Positions 33,307 to 38,542 of a stretch of DNA of 38,542 nt are shown in pieces. The notes under the pieces are model-generated. The model was not told the origin of the DNA. It saw only the letters and a program-made list of their open reading frames with translations, and did not search any database. This DNA is from an uncultured Gammaproteobacteria bacterium (GTDB lineage: Bacteria > Pseudomonadota > Gammaproteobacteria > Arenicellales > JAANXG01). How positions within the stretch are numbered: the first letter of the stretch is position 1; every line of letters starts with the position of its first letter. A program made the translations under genes and the position numbers. The DNA is taken from positions 1 to 38,542 of the forward strand of contig CAMYJT010000030.1 in the NCBI GenBank assembly GCA_947258785.1, in the 5' to 3' direction.

Positions 33307-33569
33307 GACAGCGACACTGCCTTGCTCACCACTTTGACCAGCCGCCACGACTTGTGCTTAGACAAAGGCCGGCACTGTTCGATCAATACTGTATCGCCTT
33401 CGCCACACTCGTTGTTCTCATCGTGCGCAAGCAGACGCGACGACCGGCTGATGTACTTCTTGTACAGCGGATGTTTGATCCGGCGCTCAACGAGCACCGA
33501 GATAGTTTTGTCCATTTTATTGCTGACTACCCGACCGGACACCGAGCGCGATGTGACTGTCTGACTCAT
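33303..33569 (-). CDS. rpsQ: 30S ribosomal protein S17
   Basis: 88 residues, with [20 protein letters not shown] and [20 protein letters not shown], the S17 pattern. It overlaps rpmC by 4 bases (ATGA) at its start and rplN by 4 bases at its end. Confidence 0.96.
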   Translation of the reverse strand: MSQTVTSRSVSGRVVSNKMDKTISVLVERRIKHPLYKKYISRSSRLLAHDENNECGEGDTVLIEQCRPLSKHKSWRLVKVVSKAVSLS

Positions 33570-33763
33570 GCCGGGTTCCTCGACCGCTCATTGAGCACTG
33601 TTTTTATCCTCGCGATGTCCCGGCGAAGTTCCTTGAATCGAGCCGGATTGGCGAGTTGGCCGGTGGCCCGCTGCATCCGCAGGTTGAACTGTTCCCGCCG
33701 CAATTCGTTGATCTCTTGCTTCAATTCCTGCTCCGACTTGGACGTGAATTCCGATACTTTCAT
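33566..33763 (-). CDS. rpmC: 50S ribosomal protein L29
   Basis: 65 residues forming the two-helix L29: [20 protein letters not shown] and [20 protein letters not shown]. It sits near the polypeptide exit and is a docking site for trigger factor and SRP. The ATG shares one base with the rplP stop (TGATG). Confidence 0.96.
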   Translation of the reverse strand: MKVSEFTSKSEQELKQEINELRREQFNLRMQRATGQLANPARFKELRRDIARIKTVLNERSRNPA

Positions 33764-34176
33764 CAGTACGCCTGCCGTTTTACGAATGCGGTGGGGACCG
33801 ACAACTTGGCGCTGGCGAGCCGGAACGCTTCACGCGCCAGGTCCTCGTTCATGCCCTCCATCTCATACAATACGTGCCCGGGCTTCACGACCGCCACCCA
33901 GTATTCCGGGTTGCCCTTGCCCTTACCCATACGCACTTCCAGCGGTTTCTTGGAGACCGGTTTGTCGGGAAACACGCGAATCCAGATTCGCCCACCACGC
34001 TTAACGTGCCGGGTGATCGCCCGGCGGGCCGACTCGATCTGCCGCGACGTGATGCGTCCGCGGCCGACGGCCTTCAAACCGAATTCGCCGAAACTGACCT
34101 TGTTGCCACGACTGGCCAGGCCGCGGTTCCGGCCCTTCTGCTGTTTGCGGTATTTAGTACGCTTAGGCTGTAACAT
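33763..34176 (-). CDS. rplP: 50S ribosomal protein L16
   Basis: 137 residues from ATG 34176 ([20 protein letters not shown]), the invariant L16 start. The [20 protein letters not shown] segment is present. L16 organises the tRNA A-site region of the 50S subunit. A longer open frame reaching into rpsC is a shadow. It starts 11 bases after the rpsC stop. Confidence 0.96.
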   Translation of the reverse strand: MLQPKRTKYRKQQKGRNRGLASRGNKVSFGEFGLKAVGRGRITSRQIESARRAITRHVKRGGRIWIRVFPDKPVSKKPLEVRMGKGKGNPEYWVAVVKPGHVLYEMEGMNEDLAREAFRLASAKLSVPTAFVKRQAY

Positions 34177-34187
34177 ACCGACCGGCC

Positions 34188-34874
34188 CTACTTCATCGCC
34201 ACCGCGGTCTTGGTGTCCGTTTGCGCCTCCGCATCCTCGGCACTTTCGGAAAACACCTCGCCCTTGAAAATCCACACCTTGACGCCGATCACACCATAGG
34301 TGGTCCGCGCTTCGGCGAAACCGTAGTCGATGTCCGCCCGCAGGGTGTGGAGCGGCACTCGTCCCTCCCGGTACCACTCCCGGCGCGCGATCTCCGCTCC
34401 GTTCAGCCGGCCCGACACCATCACCTTTACGCCTTTAGCCCCCAAGCGCATCGCGTTGGTCACGGCCCGCTTCATTGCCCGGCGGAACATGATCCGCTTC
34501 ACGAGTTGCTGAGCGATGTTTTCGGCCACCAGCGTCGCGTCGAGTTCCGGTTTGCGTATCTCCTCCACGGTGAGCTGCACCGGCAAGCCGGTGAGCCTCG
34601 ACATGTCCCGGCGCATGCGATCGATGTCTTCGCCCTTCTTGCCGATCACGATTCCGGGACGCGCCGTGTGTATCGTGACGTTGATGTTTTGAGAAGGGCG
34701 TTCGATGGTAATGTGGCTGACTGCGGCGTTGGCAAGCCGCCGCTTCAGATAAGAGCGCACCTCGAGATCCTGCTCCAGATTCCGCGCGTAATCCCGCCGC
34801 GTTGCGTACCACTTGGCCCGCCAGTCCCGAATGACGCCTAAACGTATACCGTTTGGTTGGACCTTCTGACCCAT
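34188..34874 (-). CDS. rpsC: 30S ribosomal protein S3
   Basis: 228 residues with an N-terminal KH domain ([20 protein letters not shown] contains the GxxG loop region) and the C-terminal S3 domain ([20 protein letters not shown]). S3 forms part of the mRNA entry tunnel. Its ATG shares one base with the rplV stop (TAATG). The C-terminus is Glu/Ala/Thr-rich and variable, as usual. Confidence 0.97.
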   Translation of the reverse strand: MGQKVQPNGIRLGVIRDWRAKWYATRRDYARNLEQDLEVRSYLKRRLANAAVSHITIERPSQNINVTIHTARPGIVIGKKGEDIDRMRRDMSRLTGLPVQLTVEEIRKPELDATLVAENIAQQLVKRIMFRRAMKRAVTNAMRLGAKGVKVMVSGRLNGAEIARREWYREGRVPLHTLRADIDYGFAEARTTYGVIGVKVWIFKGEVFSESAEDAEAQTDTKTAVAMK

Positions 34875-35218
34875 TATCTCTCTCCCCGAGCATCACCAAC
34901 CGAGACTGTGACGTGGCTGGTGCGTTTGAATACTGTCGTTGCCCGCCCTTTGGCCCGCGGCCGCCAACGCTTCAAGGTCGGACCCTCGTCCACGAACACC
35001 CGCTCAACGTACAGATCATCGATGTCGGTGCCCTCGTTGTGCTCGGCATTGGCAATCGCCGATTCCAAGGTTTTTTTAATCGGGTGCGCCGCCCGTTTCG
35101 GACTGAATTGCAGGATCTCCAGCGCCTTACCCACCGGCAGACCGCGGATCTGATCGACGATCAGACGCAGCTTTTGCGGGGAGACCCGGATGTATTTTGC
35201 AACCGCTTTTACCTGCAT
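34874..35218 (-). CDS. rplV: 50S ribosomal protein L22
   Basis: 114 residues from ATG 35218 ([20 protein letters not shown]), with the extended loop region [20 protein letters not shown] that reaches into the exit tunnel and is where macrolide-resistance changes occur. It starts 7 bases after rpsS. Longer open frame upstream overlaps rpsS and is rejected. Confidence 0.96.
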   Translation of the reverse strand: MQVKAVAKYIRVSPQKLRLIVDQIRGLPVGKALEILQFSPKRAAHPIKKTLESAIANAEHNEGTDIDDLYVERVFVDEGPTLKRWRPRAKGRATTVFKRTSHVTVSVGDARGER

Positions 35219-35225
35219 GACAAAA

Positions 35226-35498
35226 CTACTTCGTTCTTCGGTTGGCGATGTGACCCCGGAAGGTCCGGGTAGGAGCAAACTCACCCAGCTTGTGCCCCAC
35301 CATATTTTCGGTGATGAGTATCGGAACGTGCTGCCGGCCGTTGTGCACCGCGATGGTGAGCCCGACGAATTCGGGCATGATGGTCGAACGGCGCGACCAG
35401 GTCTTAATCGGCCGGCGGCTGTTCGCCGAGCGGGCCTGTTCGACCTTGCCCCACAAATGATAATCGACAAATGGACCTTTCTTTACCGAACGCGGCAT
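35226..35498 (-). CDS. rpsS: 30S ribosomal protein S19
   Basis: 90 residues, [20 protein letters not shown] at the start and [20 protein letters not shown] at the end, typical of S19 in the 30S head. Starts 11 bases after rplB. Confidence 0.97.
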   Translation of the reverse strand: MPRSVKKGPFVDYHLWGKVEQARSANSRRPIKTWSRRSTIMPEFVGLTIAVHNGRQHVPILITENMVGHKLGEFAPTRTFRGHIANRRTK

Positions 35499-35509
35499 GT
35501 CTCCCTCAA

Positions 35510-36334
35510 CTATTTCTTGCGGCGGCGCACGATCATAGACCGGGTGCGTTTATTGCGGCGCGTGCGATAGCCCTTGGTCGGAACGCCCCAGGGCGACACC
35601 GGATCCCGGCCGCCGGAGGTCCGGCCTTCGCCGCCCCCATGGGGATGGTCCACCGGGTTCATGGCCACCCCGCGGACCGTCGGCCGAATACCCCGCCAGC
35701 GCTTGGCCCCGGCCTTGCCGAGTTTGCGCAGCGAGTGCTCGACATTGCCCACTTCGCCGATTGTGGCTCGACACGAAAGATGCACTTTACGCACTTCACC
35801 GGAACGCAGTCGGAGTTGTGCGTAATTGCCCTCGCGGCTCAGGTACTGAATTACGGCGCCGGCGGCACGACCCAACTGTCCCCCTTTGCCAGGTTTGAGC
35901 TCGACGCAATGGACATAAGTACCCACCGGGATGTTGCGCAGCGGCAGCGCGTTGCCCGGTGCGATCGGCGACCCGACGCCCGATTGGATCTGGCTGCCGA
36001 CTTCGAGTTTTTTCGGCGCCAGAATATAGCGGCGTTCCCCATCCGCATACAGCACCAACGCCAGATTCGCGCTGCGGTTGGGGTCGTACTCGAGCCGCTC
36101 TATCTTGGCGGGAACGCCATCTTTATTGCGCTTGAAATCGATGATCCGGTATTTCCGCTTGTGGCCACCGCCCCGGTGACGGACCGTGATACGTCCCTGA
36201 TTGTTCCGGCCGTCTATGGACTTTTTCGGCTCCAGCAGTGGCCGGTACGGCGCACCGCGGTGGAGACCCGGTGTGACGACCCGGACGGTGCCGCGTCGAC
36301 CGGGTGAAGTGGGTTTGAGTTTTACCAGCGCCAT
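35510..36334 (-). CDS. rplB: 50S ribosomal protein L2
   Basis: 274 residues, one of the oldest ribosomal proteins, supporting the peptidyl-transferase centre. Signature [20 protein letters not shown], containing the conserved histidine implicated in peptidyl transfer, is near the C-terminus; [20 protein letters not shown] lies near the N-terminus. Length as in E. coli (273). Confidence 0.97.
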   Translation of the reverse strand: MALVKLKPTSPGRRGTVRVVTPGLHRGAPYRPLLEPKKSIDGRNNQGRITVRHRGGGHKRKYRIIDFKRNKDGVPAKIERLEYDPNRSANLALVLYADGERRYILAPKKLEVGSQIQSGVGSPIAPGNALPLRNIPVGTYVHCVELKPGKGGQLGRAAGAVIQYLSREGNYAQLRLRSGEVRKVHLSCRATIGEVGNVEHSLRKLGKAGAKRWRGIRPTVRGVAMNPVDHPHGGGEGRTSGGRDPVSPWGVPTKGYRTRRNKRTRSMIVRRRKK

Positions 36335-36346
36335 CGCGATTCCCGT

Positions 36347-36646
36347 CTACACCGCACTGCCGGCGAAGTCGATGTCGTGGCCTTCCTTGAGCCGTACGTA
36401 AGCCTTGCGCCAATTGCTGCGGACCCCGGGTGTCCGGCCAAAACGTTTCACTTTACCGCGCATATTGGCGACCTGGACCGATTCGACCTCAACAGTAAAC
36501 GCCTTCTCCACTGCCTGCTTGATCTCATGCTTGGTGGCATCGGGCAGAACGCGGAACGCCACCTGGCGGTGTTTGTCCGCCACCCGGGTGGTCTTTTCGG
36601 AGACCAGGGGTGCGATGAGGACCTGGTATATGCGCTCTTCGTTCAC
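36347..36646 (-). CDS. rplW: 50S ribosomal protein L23
   Basis: 99 residues from GTG 36646, which overlaps the rplD stop as GTGA, giving [20 protein letters not shown]. The ATG-started longer frame would overlap rplD by about 100 bases and is rejected. L23 lies at the tunnel exit and binds SRP and trigger factor. Length matches E. coli L23 (100). Confidence 0.94.
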   Translation of the reverse strand: MNEERIYQVLIAPLVSEKTTRVADKHRQVAFRVLPDATKHEIKQAVEKAFTVEVESVQVANMRGKVKRFGRTPGVRSNWRKAYVRLKEGHDIDFAGSAV

Positions 36647-37266
36647 TGCAACCACTCCTCGACCTGTTTGACGCAACCCGAGGTCATCGCCACCCGCTCG
36701 TGACCGATCAGTTGAACGGGATTGAGCTGTTTCACGCTGCACACCGTCACCCGGTAAAGGTTGCGCGCAGACAGCGCCAGATTAGCGTCCACCGTCTCCT
36801 GCACGATCAGAATGTCCTCCGCGCCGAGACGTTTGAGCTTGGTGTGGAGTTCCTGGGTCTTGGGCGCCGTCACCGACAATTCATCACAGATCCAAAGCCG
36901 ATCCTGCCTGACCAGCTCGGAAATAATCGAACGCATTGCGGCGCGGTACATTTTGCGGTTCACTTTCTGGGAAAAATCACGGGTGGTGGCTGGAAAGATC
37001 TTGCCCCCACCGCGCCACAAGGGACTACGTATCGTGCCGACCCGCGCCCGTCCGGTGCCCTTTTGACGCCACGGCTTGGTACCGCCTCCCCGCACCGCGG
37101 AGCGGTTTTTCTGGGCCCGGGTCCCAGACCGGCCGCCGGCCAGGTATGCAGTCACCACCTGATGGACCAGCGGCTCATTGAACTGTACGCCAAAGGTCGC
37201 GGCGGATCCCTCTACTCCGGTATCCGCTTTCTTACCGTCCGCCTGGACTACTGTCAGCGCTACCAT
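36643..37266 (-). CDS. rplD: 50S ribosomal protein L4
   Basis: 207 residues with the extended loop [20 protein letters not shown] that reaches the exit tunnel. In E. coli L4 also represses the S10 operon through a leader hairpin; here rpsJ follows tuf by 20 bases, so no such leader is possible in that position. It starts 10 bases after rplC. Confidence 0.96.
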   Translation of the reverse strand: MVALTVVQADGKKADTGVEGSAATFGVQFNEPLVHQVVTAYLAGGRSGTRAQKNRSAVRGGGTKPWRQKGTGRARVGTIRSPLWRGGGKIFPATTRDFSQKVNRKMYRAAMRSIISELVRQDRLWICDELSVTAPKTQELHTKLKRLGAEDILIVQETVDANLALSARNLYRVTVCSVKQLNPVQLIGHERVAMTSGCVKQVEEWLQ

Positions 37267-37276
37267 GTTGCCCGGC

Positions 37277-37924
37277 TCAGCCCGTGTTTGCCTTGATGGC
37301 TGGTTTAATGATCACATTCGCGCCTTTCGGTCCGGGCACCGACCCCTTGATCAGCAGCAATTGTCGATCGACGTCGATCTGCACGACGGTCAGATTCTGC
37401 TGGGTGCGCTGGACATTACCCATCTGGCCCGCCATCTTTTTGCCCGGAAACACCCGGCCGGGGTCCTGGCACTGACCGATGGAACCTCCCGCGCGGTGGG
37501 TGAGTGACGCACCGTGACTGGCCCGGCCACCACCAAACCCATGCCGCTTCACGACACCTGCGTACCCCTTGCCGATGCTGATCCCGATCACGTCGACCTT
37601 CTGGCCGGCGCTCATCCGGTCCACCGTCAGTTGGCCGCCCGGTTCCAGATCCGCCGCCTCGCCGACGTCGAGCTTGAATTCCCACAAGCCGCTCCCGGCC
37701 TCGACACCGGCCTTGACGAACTGCCCCTTGAGCGGTTTGTTCACCCGGTTGGGGCGTCGCGTCCCCGTGGTGACCTGCACCGCGGCGTAGCCGTCGCGTT
37801 CGGCGGTCTTCACGCGTGTGATCCGATTCGGCTCCACCTGCAGTACCGTGACCGGAATCGAGCCGCCATCTTCCGCGAAGACCCGACTCATTCCAAGTTT
37901 TGTCCCGACTAATCCGAGCGGCAT
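37277..37924 (-). CDS. rplC: 50S ribosomal protein L3
   Basis: 215 residues from ATG 37924 ([20 protein letters not shown]). The mid-protein motif [20 protein letters not shown] includes the glutamine methylated by PrmB in E. coli. The open frame continues 38 codons upstream into element copy B, but that is not L3 sequence. The gap to rpsJ is 188 bases, unusually wide for this cluster, and filled mostly by the element. The ribosome-binding site (AGGT) is weak. Confidence 0.95.
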   Translation of the reverse strand: MPLGLVGTKLGMSRVFAEDGGSIPVTVLQVEPNRITRVKTAERDGYAAVQVTTGTRRPNRVNKPLKGQFVKAGVEAGSGLWEFKLDVGEAADLEPGGQLTVDRMSAGQKVDVIGISIGKGYAGVVKRHGFGGGRASHGASLTHRAGGSIGQCQDPGRVFPGKKMAGQMGNVQRTQQNLTVVQIDVDRQLLLIKGSVPGPKGANVIIKPAIKANTG

Positions 37925-37957
37925 GTTCTGTTTACCTGACAACAAATCCTGACCGGC

Positions 37958-38115
37958 TAGCCCACATATTGCACCAAGGATCCCGGATGATCGCGAAGGC
38001 ATCGGGCGTCTGGGCGCCGTGCTGGCACAGCGCCACACCGGACATTTATCAAATTCTTAAGTTCAAACAAATTGTTAGCTCCTCTTTCCACCGTCTTGAT
38101 GCAATACGCGGGTTA
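37958..38115. mobile_element. MITE-like non-coding element, copy B, inside the S10 operon
   Basis: A 158-base non-coding element between rpsJ and rplC with terminal inverted repeats matching at 17 of 22 positions, both ending in TA. The left end (37958 on) shares about 70 bases with copy A, including CATATTGCACCAAGGATCCC and CATCGGGCGTCTG. The right end shares CAAGRCGGYGRAA with copy A. Its terminal TA (38114-38115) forms the first two bases of the rpsJ stop TAA. The right half is AT-rich (about 38040-38085) and could act as a promoter or RNA-processing site for rplC and the rest of the operon, but no convincing hexamer pair was fixed. Confidence 0.75.
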
Positions 38116-38430
38116 GTTTAGCTTGATCTCAACATCGACGCCCGCGGCCAGATCCAACCGCATCAAGGCGTCGACGGTTTTATCGGTCGGCTCAATGATG
38201 TCCATGATGCGTTTGTGGGTGCGGACTTCGAATTGGTCGCGCGCTTTCTTGTTGACGTGGGGAGATCGCAACAGTGTGAAGCGTTCGATGCGCGTCGGCA
38301 GCGGAATCGGACCACGCACCACGGCGCCGGTCCGCTTGGCCGTCTCGACGATTTCCAAAGCGGACTTGTCGATCATCCGATGATCGAACGCCTTCAAACG
38401 TATGCGAATCTTCTGACCTTGGACATTCAT
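38113..38430 (-). CDS. rpsJ: 30S ribosomal protein S10
   Basis: 105 residues, with [20 protein letters not shown] at the start, the loop [20 protein letters not shown] and the C-terminal [15 protein letters not shown]10 is part of the 30S head and, as NusE, of the NusB antitermination complex. It is full length, so element copy B did not truncate it, although the stop codon TAA lies in the element's terminal repeat. It starts 20 bases after tuf. Confidence 0.96.
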   Translation of the reverse strand: MNVQGQKIRIRLKAFDHRMIDKSALEIVETAKRTGAVVRGPIPLPTRIERFTLLRSPHVNKKARDQFEVRTHKRIMDIIEPTDKTVDALMRLDLAAGVDVEIKLN

Positions 38431-38450
38431 AATTGAGTTCTTGCTGCCGT

Positions 38451-38542
38451 CTATTCGATAATCTTGGTCACGACGCCGGCGCCCACGGTCCGGCCGCCTT
38501 CACGAATCGCAAATCGCAGCCCATCCTCCATCGCAATCGGCG
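38451..38542 (-). CDS. tuf: Elongation factor Tu, C-terminal end (partial)
   Basis: Only the last 29 codons are in the window: [20 protein letters not shown] then AGVVTKIIE and TAG. This is the EF-Tu domain 3 C-terminus, which binds aminoacyl-tRNA. tuf directly before rpsJ is the standard str-S10 arrangement. The gene continues beyond the window edge. Confidence 0.95.
   Translation of the reverse strand, partial: PIAMEDGLRFAIREGGRTVGAGVVTKIIE

Noticed and set aside
37277..38038. Longer L3 start upstream of 37924
   Set aside because: The extra 38 codons are translated element sequence, not part of the conserved L3 N-terminus, which begins at ATG 37924.
38431..38450. S10 leader with an L4 control site before rpsJ
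   Set aside because: Only 20 bases separate tuf and rpsJ, which is too short for the E. coli-type leader structure.

Overview
The window looks like part of a GC-rich gammaproteobacterial chromosome. The evidence is an E. coli-like S10-spc-alpha ribosomal protein order running from tuf to rplQ, a homodimeric (AceE-type) pyruvate dehydrogenase E1, a MaeB-type malic enzyme and a PatZ-type acetyltransferase. The lipoyl domain fused to the E3 subunit resembles beta- and some gammaproteobacterial complexes. I cannot name a genus.

Layout. Bases 1-3400 are an accessory, decaying region: the 3' end of an RHS-repeat gene with a variable C-terminal tip, a small membrane protein that may be its immunity partner, a fragment of an XRE-type regulator, a truncated IS3-family element, an orphan c-type cytochrome and the 3' remnant of an IS110-family element. 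Bases 3400-8600 hold a PatZ-like acyl-CoA synthetase/acetyltransferase, a membrane-anchored TIR-domain protein, a small ABM-domain protein and an orphan ABC ATPase. Bases 8700-19900 form a plus-strand central-metabolism block: pdxH, a GNAT gene, lipA, maeB, aceE, aceF and lpdA. Together these make pyruvate from malate, convert it to acetyl-CoA and supply the lipoyl cofactor for that step.

From 20247 to the end everything is on the minus strand. In direction of transcription it begins with the end of tuf, then rpsJ rplC rplD rplW rplB rpsS rplV rpsC rplP rpmC rpsQ rplN rplX rplE rpsN rpsH rplF rplR rpsE rpmD rplO secY rpmJ rpsM rpsK rpsD rpoA rplQ, mostly with tiny gaps or 1-4 base overlaps. 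Beyond rplQ come a membrane-anchored glutamate-synthase-like flavoprotein, a myo-inositol-1-phosphate synthase, an overlapping nucleotidyltransferase that looks like CTP:inositol-1-phosphate cytidylyltransferase, and a SAM hydroxide adenosyltransferase.

The most unusual signal is a family of short non-coding elements with about 22-base terminal inverted repeats ending in TA. One copy (19960-20249) lies after the SAM-hydrolase gene and another (37958-38115) splits rpsJ from rplC inside the S10 operon. In both, the terminal TA is also the first two bases of the upstream gene's stop codon, in the same orientation. A third, orphan end shares a TA with the first copy, back to back. This suggests a MITE-like element that inserts at TA and can use stop codons without damaging the gene.
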